The notes: generated from the letters alone by a model not told the origin. Shown: positions 39,801-47,652, counted from the first letter of the stretch. The stretch is 64,000 nucleotides of DNA from Synechococcus sp. WH 8016 (GCF_000230675.1 NZ_AGIK01000006.1:1-64000); one strand, 5' to 3'. Translations and numbers: made by a program.

Positions 39801-40012
39801 TGTTGCTCCAGCACGGTTGTGACGCTCTGTTCCACGACATCAGGAGATGCAGCCGGGAAGCGTGCTGTCACGTTGACCTGGGTTGGGGCCAACTGGGGTA
39901 AGTCTTCTAGGCCCAAGCCAGACAGCGACACAAGTCCTGCCAGCAGGACGAGCAGACTGCAGACAACGGTGAGGACAGGCCGCCGCAGAAACGGCTGGGA
40001 GATGGACCGCAA
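36875..40012 (-). CDS. RND-family (HAE1-like) multidrug efflux transporter
   Basis: A 1045-residue inner-membrane proton antiporter of the AcrB type. It opens with FLRRPVLTVVCSLLVLLAG (TM1), has large periplasmic loops after TM1 and TM7, and TM4 GLILATGIVVDDAIVVSEEI with the paired acidic residues of the proton relay. Length is normal. No periplasmic adaptor (AcrA-like) or TolC-like gene lies beside it, so partners must be encoded elsewhere. The substrate cannot be inferred. It ends 72 bp before the desaturase start, in the same direction. Confidence 0.93.
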   Translation of the reverse strand: MRSISQPFLRRPVLTVVCSLLVLLAGLVSLSGLGLEDLPQLAPTQVNVTARFPAASPDVVEQSVTTVLEQQLNGLSDLDSIQSTSSEGQSRISLRFKKGSPQLNAIKVQNEVNLALRRLPQAVTRQGLSVSRSSSDFLMILGFSHPQDLYVPTFLPGWLEQSLRESLRSIAGVGDIRVFGSSELAYRLWMDPQKLEQANLTITDVSTALVEQNVLAAIGALGSAPAPPGQLLSLPVETDGRLRSQGELENLVIKRLANGGLIRLKDVGRVSLGQRSYGRAAINLQGERSVAVGIYQRDGANALALSRSIRSNLAKLESGFPPGITMQTIVDTADTIQANLDRTVTTLRDAVLLVLVVLVLFLGRWRLAMVPGIAVPISLVGSLLVIRLSGSDINSLNLFGLILATGIVVDDAIVVSEEIADRIEKGDPPLKAAETAMQELAGAIVATSLVLVAVFVPVLLIPGSIGRLYEPIALTITAAIVFSTLNALTFTPMASARVLTPGNGRLPGPIRRLSDRLRKAMQRTEAHYSRTLRKLLNRPNWVGLVLIISLMLTGVVLSNTPTAFIPNEDQGQIRGYFTLSEGASLERSVASMDAIRAVIEQEPLIRSGNFYAGSSFGQSGEDKGSFYLRLKPLQERGGAEQSDQAIKRRLQKALNRSISDAKVVLITPPTVRGFSGDSALNIELLDRSAGQLSLVQFEQVATAFIARAKETGKFERVSTRFDASAPRWRLVLDRDQMAALNLPYRETLNSIGMSIGGRYLDDTYADGEIRSIWIQMEGSDRNRPEDIESLMLRNRDGELVSAESVARLEKVEGTGSIDHYALNRSIRVSAVPAKGTSSGQAINILEATGEQIGGGNIGLAFTGLAEEERVAEGVTWAFFGLSVVVVYLLLAGLYESFLDPLVILLSVPLALLGALIGIKLRGLPLDVYGQMGLLVLVSLAAKNGILIVEFANQRIRAGLPLREAITDAAEERMRPIVLTAITSLAGFLPLLLASGTGSASRISIGTVVFSGLLISTLLSLFVVPAVYLSLKGWRQRAQIQHAQGN

Positions 40013-40052
40013 GGCGGCAACTGCTGCAAAACCAGATTGATCCTGGCAGTTG

Positions 40053-40092
40053 AAAGCCCCGGTTGAGCGGAAACTCGCTCAACCGGGGCTTT
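40053..40092 (-). terminator. 17-bp perfect hairpin after psaL
   Basis: AAAGCCCCGGTTGAGCG (40053-40069) and CGCTCAACCGGGGCTTT (40076-40092) pair perfectly around a 6-nt loop, 31 bp after the psaL stop. The stem ends in three T residues only, but the stability and position support a terminator that separates psaI-psaL from the RND gene. Confidence 0.8.
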
Positions 40093-40123
40093 GGTGGTCT
40101 GTGGACGTCTGGGTTGGCGAGGC

Positions 40124-40615
40124 TTAGCCCACGCTCCAGACTCCACCAGCGATATCAACAAGTGGTGCGACCAAGGCCGTTCCTGTGAGGAACCATGCAA
40201 AGGCAGCTCCACCACATCCGCCAAGCCAGAATCCGCTAGCAAATTCAGCCCAGCCTGCTTTGGTGAACAGATCAGCAGGAGGATTGTCGATCGTGGCGTC
40301 AGCGGGCTGGACGTTGGGTCCATTTCCTGCGCTGCCGTAGATCGACATGCAGATGGTCAAGATTGAAACCAATCCAATCGTGGCCAAGAGCCCCGCTGTG
40401 GTGGCGTAGTCCGTTGAGCGCATCGGCCCACACACCGTGAAGGGTCCATAGAGGAAGAATCCATGGGCCATGCCAATTTCAAGACCACGGCGGTTGGGAG
40501 ATAAAGCCGGTCGATAGGCGGGCAAGGCATTGAGGAAGGCCTTGCTGAAGTAGCTGCTATTTACAGGTGTGGCCAGGTTGCCGACGGTGGGATCGGCGAC
40601 GGGGGTCACTGTCAT
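40124..40615 (-). CDS. psaL: Photosystem I subunit XI
   Basis: A 163-residue PSI subunit that holds monomers together in cyanobacterial trimers. The N-terminal part contains [32 protein letters not shown], written here in part; conserved [10 protein letters not shown] and GPFT bind chlorophyll and contact neighbours. Three helices follow. It lies 57 bp downstream of psaI and ends before a strong hairpin terminator. Confidence 0.96.
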   Translation of the reverse strand: MTVTPVADPTVGNLATPVNSSYFSKAFLNALPAYRPALSPNRRGLEIGMAHGFFLYGPFTVCGPMRSTDYATTAGLLATIGLVSILTICMSIYGSAGNGPNVQPADATIDNPPADLFTKAGWAEFASGFWLGGCGGAAFAWFLTGTALVAPLVDIAGGVWSVG

Positions 40616-40672
40616 GGAAGGAAAGGCGAGTTGGTTGCGATGTGCAGAGGTGATCTGGGGGGTCTCCGCCGA

Positions 40673-40789
40673 TCAGTCAGTGGCTTCGATCACATTGAAA
40701 AGCAGAGCCATAGCCACGGCTGGTCCCATGATTCCCACAAGGGGAACAAACACCGAGGGCATCCAGGCAGCGACGAATTCTCCGGTCAT
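40673..40789 (-). CDS. psaI: Photosystem I subunit VIII
   Basis: Read directly from the bases: ATG at 40789, TGA at 40673, 38 residues. The product begins MTGEFVAAWMPSVFVPLVG and ends LLFNVIEATD, a single transmembrane helix with the PsaI pattern WMPSVFVPLVG. PsaI sits next to PsaL in the trimerisation region of PSI, and it is immediately upstream of psaL here. Its size puts it below many gene-calling limits. Confidence 0.93.
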   Translation of the reverse strand: MTGEFVAAWMPSVFVPLVGIMGPAVAMALLFNVIEATD

Positions 40790-40815
40790 GGCGACGCCAA
40801 AAGGTCCTTATTTAC

Positions 40816-40821
40816 TGTATA
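40816..40821 (-). promoter_or_regulatory. Candidate -10 box of psaI-psaL
   Basis: TATACA on the minus strand lies 27 bp upstream of the psaI start codon and would give a very short leader. No convincing -35 is seen 16-18 bp further upstream. Confidence 0.3.
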
Positions 40822-40900
40822 GAAAGCCCTTGATGCGGTCCGTCCTCAATCGGGACGGCGACATAAAAGTTCAATCCTTCGTCTTCGCGATTTCTTTCCG

Positions 40901-41392
40901 ATGAATCAGCTCATTGCCGGTGGCGCTGCGTTTGTTTTGGTTCTTGTTTTGTGGGGATTCGGGCGGCGTCCCACCAAAACAATCCTGAGCAGTACAGATG
41001 CGGGCATGGTTGCGGCCATCAACCGAGCGCAACTTGGGCTTGTGGATGGAGGCTCGGACGACGGGTCGCCTGCGTCTGAGCCGATCGGCGATGAAGCAAG
41101 GGCAGAGCCGCTCTGGCAGAGACCGTGCTCAGAAGCTCAAGCGATGGCCTTGAGGAAGCAATTGCTGCATGCCTTTAACCACGGTCATCCGGATGAGCGC
41201 TTGCGGGCCATTCAAATCGCCTGTGAATGGGGGCATCGCTCTACCGTGCCCCTGCTCAGGAGGGGACTGCGAGATGTGGACGCTCGCATCGTGCAGCTAT
41301 CAGCTGCCGCGATCGAACCTCATCGTGGCGGCCCTGCCCCTGCTCCTGCTCAATCTGTACGGCCCCCGCGCAACGTGGCGCGGATGCGATAA
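40901..41392 (+). CDS. Membrane-anchored HEAT-repeat-like protein
   Basis: A 163-residue protein. An N-terminal hydrophobic helix (about residues 5-21, AGGAAFVLVLVLWGFGRR) is followed by a variable linker and a helical segment HGHPDERLRAIQIACEWGHRS and TVPLLRRGLRDVDARIVQLSAAAIE that looks like one or two HEAT/PBS-lyase repeats. Its role is unknown; HEAT repeats usually bind proteins. The tail is Pro-rich and overlaps the 3' end of the opposing glycosyltransferase by 43 bp. Confidence 0.65.
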   Translation: MNQLIAGGAAFVLVLVLWGFGRRPTKTILSSTDAGMVAAINRAQLGLVDGGSDDGSPASEPIGDEARAEPLWQRPCSEAQAMALRKQLLHAFNHGHPDERLRAIQIACEWGHRSTVPLLRRGLRDVDARIVQLSAAAIEPHRGGPAPAPAQSVRPPRNVARMR

Positions 41393-42354
41393 ATCGGTCT
41401 CCCTTGGCTTTCGTGATAGGTGCGAATGAGCAGCTCTGCCAACAGTCCAAAGCAGAACAATTGAATGCCTGCCAACCCCAAAACCACCGCCAGCGTCAGC
41501 AGGGGGCGGTTGCCAATATCTGCTCCTTGAAGCTTGATCAGCAAGAGGTAGCTGCTGGAAATCACGCTCAACGCAATCGCAATCAATCCGGCGAATCCGA
41601 ACACGTACATCGGACGCGTGAGGAATCGCTTCATAAACCACACGGTGAGGAGGTCCATGAGCACCCGGAAGGTGCGATCAATGCCGTATTTGCTGCTGCC
41701 GTACTGCCTTGCCCGGTGATTCACTTTCACCTCGGTGATCCGTGCGCCTTCGATGAAAGCCAATGCGGGCAGGAAGCGATGAAGCTCTCCATACAGGCGC
41801 ATGTCCGAGAGAACGGCCCGGTCGTAGGCCTTCAGTGAGCAGCCGTAGTCATGGAGCTTCACGCCTGTGACCCTGCCGATCAGTCGGTTGGCGATGCGCG
41901 AGGGCAACTTGCGCTGGAGTTCGGCATCCTGGCGTTGGTGACGCCAGCCGCTCACGAGGTCATACCCCTCCCGTAGCTTCGCCAGGAGCAAGGGTATGTC
42001 GGCTGGATCATTCTGTAAGTCGCCGTCCAAGCTGACGATGACCCGGCCACGGGCCACGTCAAAACCAGCGGCCATCGCAGCGGTTTGACCGTAGTTTTTG
42101 CGCAGGAGCACGCCAACGAGCTCTGGAACCTCCTGACTCACCTGCGCGAGCACGGCTGCGGTCTGATCAGACGACCCATCATTCACGAGAACCAGCTCGA
42201 AGCGCTCGCCTGTGGGCCGCAGGGATGCGAGAAGTTGCTCGACAAGTTCGGGCAGGCTCTCCTCTTCGTTGTAGAGCGGCACCACTACGGATATGTCGAG
42301 ACTGCTCTCCCCGTTTGCGGATGCGTTTGAGGGTGCTGCTGGGCTCAGAGACAT
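41350..42354 (-). CDS. GT2-family glycosyltransferase (dolichyl-phosphate mannose synthase/ArnC-like)
   Basis: A 334-residue membrane glycosyltransferase from ATG 42354 (MSLSPAAPSNAS). The GT2 domain has VVPLYNEEESLPELV, LVNDGSSDQT and the metal-binding SLDGDLQNDPADI. Two C-terminal hydrophobic segments (MYVFGFAGLIAIALSVISS; LLTLAVVLGLAGIQLFCFG) anchor it. Relatives transfer a sugar from a nucleotide donor to a polyprenyl phosphate. A longer start at 42426 would overlap the upstream NlpC/P60 gene by 23 bp. Confidence 0.88.
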   Translation of the reverse strand: MSLSPAAPSNASANGESSLDISVVVPLYNEEESLPELVEQLLASLRPTGERFELVLVNDGSSDQTAAVLAQVSQEVPELVGVLLRKNYGQTAAMAAGFDVARGRVIVSLDGDLQNDPADIPLLLAKLREGYDLVSGWRHQRQDAELQRKLPSRIANRLIGRVTGVKLHDYGCSLKAYDRAVLSDMRLYGELHRFLPALAFIEGARITEVKVNHRARQYGSSKYGIDRTFRVLMDLLTVWFMKRFLTRPMYVFGFAGLIAIALSVISSSYLLLIKLQGADIGNRPLLTLAVVLGLAGIQLFCFGLLAELLIRTYHESQGRPIYRIRATLRGGRTD

Positions 42355-42403
42355 CCAGATGTGGAGCGATGCGAGCAACTTAATCCGGCATCGAGGGATC
42401 TCT

Positions 42404-43141
42404 TCAAGGAAGCGTGGAGCCGTCATGGCAGCGCGTCACCCTGCCGGCTCCGCGAAGTTCGGATCGGTAGTGGCAGGCCACGGGGTGTTGGTCCGAGGGG
42501 TGGATGCTGTCGATGCCAATCCCGTTGCGCCCATGCTCCTGCCCCGAACTATGCATGTAGCGACCTTGTCCGAGGTGGATGGCCACATGGGTGCAACGCT
42601 GTGCCGTGCCAAAAAACAACAAATCTCCAGGGCGCAGCAGTTGATCATTCCCGGGGCGGACCGCCACGGGGCTGCAGAACCTTTCCTGTTGGTAAGCATC
42701 CCGAGGTAACCAGAGGCTTTGGCTGGCAAAGGCGGTTTGCACAAGGCCTGAACAGTCGAGATCAGGACCGATCGTCCCCCCCCATAAATAGTGATTGGGG
42801 ATCTGAGCAGCGTCCTTCAGCCAACGAAGCACGAATGGAAGACGCTTTTGGATGCTCTCTGCATCGAGGAGCCGAGGACGCCAGTTGCTGCGCGCTATGG
42901 CCTGACCCTTGAGGTCATCGATGGCCATCCAACAGGGGTACCCATCCTCAAGCAAAGCTGTTTTGACGCGATGGGCGCTCGCAGGCGGATCGGCCAGAAC
43001 TCGAAACCCTCTGCCAGCGCACGCTTGCGTCGCTAAGCCGCTGCCATGACTGCGCGCATACCCTTGAATATCCACATTCAATGTCCAACAGCTTCCTTTG
43101 CTCAGCTGTTCGGGAGTGAGGGCTGTGCCTAGGGTCGGCAT
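42404..43141 (-). CDS. NlpC/P60-family peptidoglycan endopeptidase
   Basis: A 245-residue protein with an N-terminal SH3b-like region (about 25-100) and a C-terminal NlpC/P60 cysteine peptidase: catalytic Cys in DLDCSGLVQ, His in CTHVAIHLG and the following polar residue near YMHSSG. The two-domain layout matches the cyanobacterial gamma-D-glutamyl-diaminopimelate endopeptidases characterised from Anabaena and Nostoc, which recycle cell-wall peptides. No signal peptide is seen, consistent with those enzymes acting on imported fragments. Confidence 0.87.
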   Translation of the reverse strand: MPTLGTALTPEQLSKGSCWTLNVDIQGYARSHGSGLATQACAGRGFRVLADPPASAHRVKTALLEDGYPCWMAIDDLKGQAIARSNWRPRLLDAESIQKRLPFVLRWLKDAAQIPNHYLWGGTIGPDLDCSGLVQTAFASQSLWLPRDAYQQERFCSPVAVRPGNDQLLRPGDLLFFGTAQRCTHVAIHLGQGRYMHSSGQEHGRNGIGIDSIHPSDQHPVACHYRSELRGAGRVTRCHDGSTLP

Positions 43142-43158
43142 TGACTGATGCCTGTGCT

Positions 43159-44049
43159 ATGGCGTTCTACCGTGCCGAGCCGGCGATGCAGGAGTACCTC
43201 GTCGGCTTGATCGATCGACTCGCTGAGCAGGGCCGCCCTGGATTGCACGAGCAGATTGCCGTGAATTGGGTGCGTTACGACCAAGCCAATCTGTCGACGG
43301 GGAGCGGATTTGGTGCTGCTTGGGCTGATCAGAAACCGCTCTATCCAGCGAGCGTTGTGAAATTGGTTTATGCCGTTGCGGTTGAGGCTTGGCTGCAAAA
43401 GGGTCTCCTTCTGGAAACGGCGGAGTTACGGCGTGCCGTCAACGACATGATCGCTCTGTCCAGCAACGATGCCACTGGATTGGTGATGGACTATCTGACG
43501 GGCACCTCCAGTGGGCCAGACCTGCAGGGCGAAGCATGGGTGAGCTGGCAGCGTCAGCGTCAATTGGTGAATGAGTGGTTGTCGGATTTTGGCTGGGCTG
43601 AGTTTGAACGGGTGAACTGTTGCCAGAAAACCTGGGGGGATGGGCCCTATGGGAGGGAACAGAGGTTTTATGGCGAGAACAACAGCAACCGCAATGCCTT
43701 AACAACTGCTGCCGTCTCTCGGTTGTTAGAGGCGGTGATGACCGACGGCCTGCTCTCCCCACCGGCTTGTCATCGGCTGCGTTCAGCGCTCGCACGCTCT
43801 TTAGATCCGGACGAGAGGAGCGCTGATTCTGAAAATCAGGTGGATGGTTTTCTGGGCGAAGGCCTACCAGAAAACAGCAGGCTATGGAGCAAAGCCGGAT
43901 GGATGAGTCAGGCCAGGCATGACGCCGCTTGGTGGACTGATCCTGAGGGCATTGCCCAGATGCTGGTGGTGTTCAGCGTGGGTCATGAACGTGCCAATGA
44001 CAACCAGTTGTTGCCGGGGATTGCGAGGGAGTTAGCTGCTTTTCGCTAG
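43159..44049 (+). CDS. Class A beta-lactamase-like serine hydrolase
   Basis: A 296-residue protein with the penicillin-recognising fold: SxxK as YPASVVKLVY (acylating serine), the SDN-like ALSSNDATGLV, and a C-terminal KAG triad in WSKAGWMSQARHDAAW where KTG would be expected. No glutamate matching the class A omega-loop is obvious and no signal peptide is present, so antibiotic hydrolysis should not be assumed. It is divergent from the NlpC/P60 gene with almost no gap. ATG 43159 is preferred over a TTG at 43141. Confidence 0.8.
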   Translation: MAFYRAEPAMQEYLVGLIDRLAEQGRPGLHEQIAVNWVRYDQANLSTGSGFGAAWADQKPLYPASVVKLVYAVAVEAWLQKGLLLETAELRRAVNDMIALSSNDATGLVMDYLTGTSSGPDLQGEAWVSWQRQRQLVNEWLSDFGWAEFERVNCCQKTWGDGPYGREQRFYGENNSNRNALTTAAVSRLLEAVMTDGLLSPPACHRLRSALARSLDPDERSADSENQVDGFLGEGLPENSRLWSKAGWMSQARHDAAWWTDPEGIAQMLVVFSVGHERANDNQLLPGIARELAAFR

Positions 44050-44562
44050 GTCTTCTAAGTAATCAATTGCCTGCATTCATAGTGCTTGCCTTGGTAAGAA
44101 ATAGTGCTGTTGTTGCAGCTTTTAGTTGATATGTGCATCTTTTGAAGTACTATGGCTTTGCATTGATTTTTTTGATCTCTTGCTTGTCAAGCGCTCGTTT
44201 GGGTCGATGAAGGGTTTCATTCGACTGGTGATCTGAAAATTAAATCTTTGATGAATCGCACAGATGTTTGCGGCATGGCGGTGAATCAGGTTGATGCGTG
44301 CTCATGGTTATTGCGTAGGTAGTCTTAAAGAAATATTGTCTCCAAGGTCTATAGCTGCTTGGGCCTTGGTATGGAAGTTTTGACTGAACGTTGCCGAATC
44401 CTGAAAATCTTTAGAGGTTCTTTTAAAAGATTTGATTAATACTTGTTTTTGATCAGAGTTGGGAATCAGTCGTGAAGGCGTGAAGTACTTCGTGAACAAT
44501 CTCTATGGGTTCCATGTTTGCATTCACCGTCAAGTGAAGTGGCAACAGAGAATTGTTTAAAA
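44050..44562. other. AT-rich gene-free stretch beside tRNA-Ser
   Basis: About 510 bp, clearly richer in A and T than the flanks. The only open frame of note is a 63-codon minus-strand one (44308-44499, beginning MFTKYFTPSRL), with no recognisable similarity or start signal. I see no integrase, repeat or tRNA fragment. It may be decayed coding sequence or a long regulatory/3' region. Confidence 0.5.
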
Positions 44563-44651
44563 CGGAGAGGGAGGGATTCGAACCCTCGACAGAAGTTGCC
44601 TCCTGTAACTCCTTAGCAGGGAGCCGCTTTCAACCACTCAGCCACCTCTCC
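44563..44651 (-). tRNA. tRNA-Ser (GCU)
   Basis: An 89-nt class II tRNA. GGAGAGG (44651-44645) pairs with CCTCTCC (44570-44564), discriminator G at 44563, CCA not encoded. The anticodon arm CTCC-CTGCTAA-GGAG gives anticodon GCU, and a long variable arm and a T-arm GGTTCGAATCC are present. It reads AGC and AGU codons. Confidence 0.95.
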
Positions 44652-44689
44652 AGCAGCCAGGTCATCTTACCAAGAGGTGTGCCAAATGC

Positions 44690-45871
44690 TCAGATCACTA
44701 AGCGTGGCAAGCGATGTTTGAAACTGCAGAGCACTTCCCAGGGGATGGAATCGGCAAGTTCCGCCCAGGACCGAGGGCTGATGGTTTGTTCGCCATCGCG
44801 GCCTAGCAGGGTGACAACATCACCGCTTTCCAGGCCCGTGTGCTCCGTGGCATCGAGGATCAGCTGATCCATGGTGATCGCTCCCACTTGAGGAAGCGTG
44901 TGGCCATCATGCAGCGCATGAATGCGGCCCGAAAGGCACCGGCTCACTCCATCGGCGTAGCCGATGCTGACAACGGCCAGACGACTGGGCCGCTTGGTGA
45001 CAAAGCGATGCCCATAGCTGACGCCAACCCCTGGAGGGACCTCGCGGATCAGGCTCACTTTGGCTTTAACGCTCAGCGCAGGCTCCAGGTTGAGAATCCC
45101 ATCGAGATGTTCACTGGGGCAGTGACCGTAGAGAGCGAGTCCCACGCGCACAAGGTCGTGGTGAAGGCGCGAATCCCGCAGGGTCCCTGCTGAGTTGGCG
45201 AGATGCCGCTTCAAGGTTGGGCTTCGCAGTTCGCGTGTGATGCTTTCGAAGCGTTCTTCCTGGAGCGTGGTGACCTGGCCTGCATGTCCGTCGCGTTCTC
45301 CATCCGCTAGGGCTAGGTGGCTGTAAATGCCACAAAGGTGGAGTTGATCCAGCTGTTGGATGGCGTGGGCCAGCCGGTTGCCCTCCTTCCAGTCACAGCC
45401 CAGGCGGGTCATCCCCGTGTCCAGCTTGAGTTGCACGGGGAAACGTCGCCCACTGCTATCCGCCAGGTTTTGACAGAGCAAGGCCTCACGCATACTGCTG
45501 AGGGTGGGCATCAGCCGCCATTGCAGGCAGGCTCTGAGGTCATCGGGCTGGGAGAGATGCCCCAACACCAGCACCGGCTGATCAATCCCTGCATTCCGAA
45601 GGTCGATCCCCTCCTGGAGTGTTGCCACACCAAAGCTCGTGGCACCACCACGAACAGAGGCTTTGGCCACGGTTTCTGCTCCGTGGCCATAGCCGTCTGC
45701 TTTGACGACAGCCATCAGATCACAGGAAGGACCAAGGTGGCGTTTTAGAGCACGGGCATTCGTTTCGATGGCAGAAGCCGACACCTCCAGCCAGGCGCGC
45801 TGGCGTGGGTTGGCCTCCGCTGGATTCTGAACCCAGGGAGAGTTTTGGTTGTCGGCGATCTGATCTCGCAT
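44690..45871 (-). CDS. alr: Alanine racemase
   Basis: A 393-residue PLP enzyme that makes D-alanine for peptidoglycan. The PLP lysine is in MAVVKADGYGHGAE; the catalytic tyrosine is in GVSYGHRFVT; LDTGMTRLGCD and VRVGLALYGHCPS are also family signatures. Complete and of normal length. A start at ATG 45871 gives an N-terminal extension of about 25 residues before the core (RAWLEVSASAIETNAR). It lies upstream of tRNA-Ser on the same strand. Confidence 0.96.
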   Translation of the reverse strand: MRDQIADNQNSPWVQNPAEANPRQRAWLEVSASAIETNARALKRHLGPSCDLMAVVKADGYGHGAETVAKASVRGGATSFGVATLQEGIDLRNAGIDQPVLVLGHLSQPDDLRACLQWRLMPTLSSMREALLCQNLADSSGRRFPVQLKLDTGMTRLGCDWKEGNRLAHAIQQLDQLHLCGIYSHLALADGERDGHAGQVTTLQEERFESITRELRSPTLKRHLANSAGTLRDSRLHHDLVRVGLALYGHCPSEHLDGILNLEPALSVKAKVSLIREVPPGVGVSYGHRFVTKRPSRLAVVSIGYADGVSRCLSGRIHALHDGHTLPQVGAITMDQLILDATEHTGLESGDVVTLLGRDGEQTISPRSWAELADSIPWEVLCSFKHRLPRLVI

Positions 45872-45944
45872 GCGAGCAGGGTAGTGAAGATCACAGAGAC
45901 GTCCCTGTGATTCTCGATAGCATGCCCATTATTGGAGGGTTGGA

Positions 45945-46445
45945 ATGGGCCAAGTTCTGGTTCTCAACGCCTCCTATGAACCCCTGAACATCACAACTTG
46001 GCGGCGAGCCATGGTGATGTTGATGAAAGGAAAAGCGGAAGGATTGGAGCACGACCAAAGCAAGTTGATCCGTCAAGGCACCCATCTGCCGACGGTGATC
46101 CGTCTTGTTCAGTTCGTAAGGGTGCCTTTTCGCCAACTTCCCTTGACGCGTCGAAACGTGTTTCAGAGGGACAACCATTGCTGTCAGTACTGCGGCTCGC
46201 GCACGGAGCAGCTCTCCATCGATCACGTCATGCCCCGCAGCCGTGGCGGTGGTGATAGTTGGGACAACATCACCACCGCTTGCTTGAGCTGCAATGTTCG
46301 CAAGGGCAGCCGAACGCCTGAGGAGGCGGGGATGCCCCTTAATCGTGTGCCACGTCGTCCGCATAGCAGCCTCAGCTTTGAAGCCGTACGCCAGATCGAC
46401 TCTGGTCGCTATCTCGAATGGGCCAAGTATGTGATCGGTGCTTAA
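45945..46445 (+). CDS. HNH endonuclease family protein
   Basis: A 166-residue protein with an HNH/zinc domain: FQRDNHCCQYCGSRTEQLSIDHVMPRSRGG (in part) provides the first CxxC and catalytic His, then WDNITTACLSCNVRKGSRT supplies Asn and the second CxxC. The N-terminal VLVLNASYEPLNITTWRRA is a conserved cyanobacterial and actinobacterial pattern of stand-alone HNH proteins. No methylase, toxin partner or intron is adjacent. Its target is unknown; DNA repair or processing is possible. It converges with prfA over 11 bp. Confidence 0.87.
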   Translation: MGQVLVLNASYEPLNITTWRRAMVMLMKGKAEGLEHDQSKLIRQGTHLPTVIRLVQFVRVPFRQLPLTRRNVFQRDNHCCQYCGSRTEQLSIDHVMPRSRGGGDSWDNITTACLSCNVRKGSRTPEEAGMPLNRVPRRPHSSLSFEAVRQIDSGRYLEWAKYVIGA

Positions 46446-46456
46446 TCGATCTCTGT

Positions 46457-47551
46457 TCAATCAGCCTGTTCGCTGAGGTCGGCGAGTTTGCCTCGTTGTT
46501 CTTCGGCGATGCAGGCATCGATGACATCATCCATTTGGCCCTCCAGTACGGGATCAAGGCTGAAGTTGCGTCCGAGCCGGTGATCTGTCATCCGGTTGTC
46601 TTTGGCGTTGTAAGTGCGGATTTTTTCACTGCGATCCCCCGTGCCCACTTGGGCGCGCCTAGCTGATCGTTCGCTGGCATTGGCCTCAGCAAGTTGGCGT
46701 TCGTAGAGCTTGGCGCGCAGAATCTCGAGGGCGCGTTCGCGGTTTTGCATTTGCGAGCGCTCCTGGGTGCAAAACACCCTGATGCCGGTTGGTTTGTGCA
46801 TCAGGTCAACCGCCGTTTCGACTTTGTTGACGTTTTGGCCGCCGGCGCCGCCCGACCTGGCGGTGCTGATGTCCAGGTCGCGGGGGTCGATCTCCACTTC
46901 AACCGGATCAGCCTCTGGCATCACGGCAACCGTGGCTGTCGAGGTGTGAACCCGTCCTTGGGATTCTGTGGAGGGCACCCTTTGTACCCGATGCACGCCG
47001 GCTTCAAATTTCAGTTCGCTGAAGACGGCATCCCCCTTCACCGAAAGAATCAATTCTTTGTAGCCACCTAAATCAGCTTCATTCGCGCTAACCGGTTTCA
47101 CACTCCATCCCCGTCGACTGCTGAAGCGCTCATACATGCGCGCTAAGTCTCCAGCCCAAAGACAGGCTTCATCTCCACCTGCCCCAGCACGGATTTCCAG
47201 CATCACGCTGCGCTCGTCTCTGGGATCCTTTGGCAACAAAGCCAGGGTGATCCTTTGAATCAGATCGGCATGGTGGCGATCGAGTTCTTGAAGCTCCTGT
47301 TGGGCCAACTCTTCCATGGCTGCATCACCACGGCTTTCTTTCAGCAGGCTTTTGGCTTGAACTTGCTCGGCTTCTACCTTCTGAAGGCTGGTGTAATCGA
47401 GAACCAGAGGTTCCAGGCGTGAACGCTCACGGGCAATGGTTTCTAGCCGCTGTGGGTCAGCGGCCACATCGGGATCTGCCAGCTGTCGCTCCAAATTGTG
47501 GAAGCTGCTGGTTGCCGCTTCCAAGCGACTGATCAGAGTTGTTGTGTCCAT
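46457..47551 (-). CDS. prfA: Peptide chain release factor 1
   Basis: A 364-residue factor that reads UAA and UAG and triggers peptide release. The GGQ motif is in [18 protein letters not shown], after the stop-codon-recognition domain ([19 protein letters not shown], in part). Length is normal. It is the last gene of the ribosomal minus-strand cluster, separated from rpmE by a likely terminator, so it may have its own promoter in the 101-bp gap. Confidence 0.97.
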   Translation of the reverse strand: MDTTTLISRLEAATSSFHNLERQLADPDVAADPQRLETIARERSRLEPLVLDYTSLQKVEAEQVQAKSLLKESRGDAAMEELAQQELQELDRHHADLIQRITLALLPKDPRDERSVMLEIRAGAGGDEACLWAGDLARMYERFSSRRGWSVKPVSANEADLGGYKELILSVKGDAVFSELKFEAGVHRVQRVPSTESQGRVHTSTATVAVMPEADPVEVEIDPRDLDISTARSGGAGGQNVNKVETAVDLMHKPTGIRVFCTQERSQMQNRERALEILRAKLYERQLAEANASERSARRAQVGTGDRSEKIRTYNAKDNRMTDHRLGRNFSLDPVLEGQMDDVIDACIAEEQRGKLADLSEQAD

Positions 47552-47571
47552 CCCCTCAGGGAGCAGTAATC

Positions 47572-47615
47572 AAAAAACCCCCAAGCGCAGACACGTTCTG
47601 CGAGAGGAGGTTGGG
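47572..47615 (-). terminator. Probable intrinsic terminator after rpmE
   Basis: On the minus strand an outer CCCAA/TTGGG pairing (47615-47611 with 47584-47580) encloses a CGCAGA-ACGTG-TCTGCG stem (47602-47586), followed by GG and six T residues (to 47572). It would end the ribosomal superoperon before prfA. Confidence 0.55.
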
Positions 47616-47652
47616 CTCACGAGTTCCTGGAACTGATGGGCGTTATGAGCGC

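Noticed and set aside
43159-44049. Calling this gene an antibiotic-resistance beta-lactamase
   Set aside because: No signal peptide, KAG instead of KTG, and no clear omega-loop glutamate; only fold-level similarity is supported.
44308-44499. A 63-codon minus-strand frame in the AT-rich gap
   Set aside because: No similarity, no ribosome binding site, and an AT-rich context; kept only as part of the gap description.
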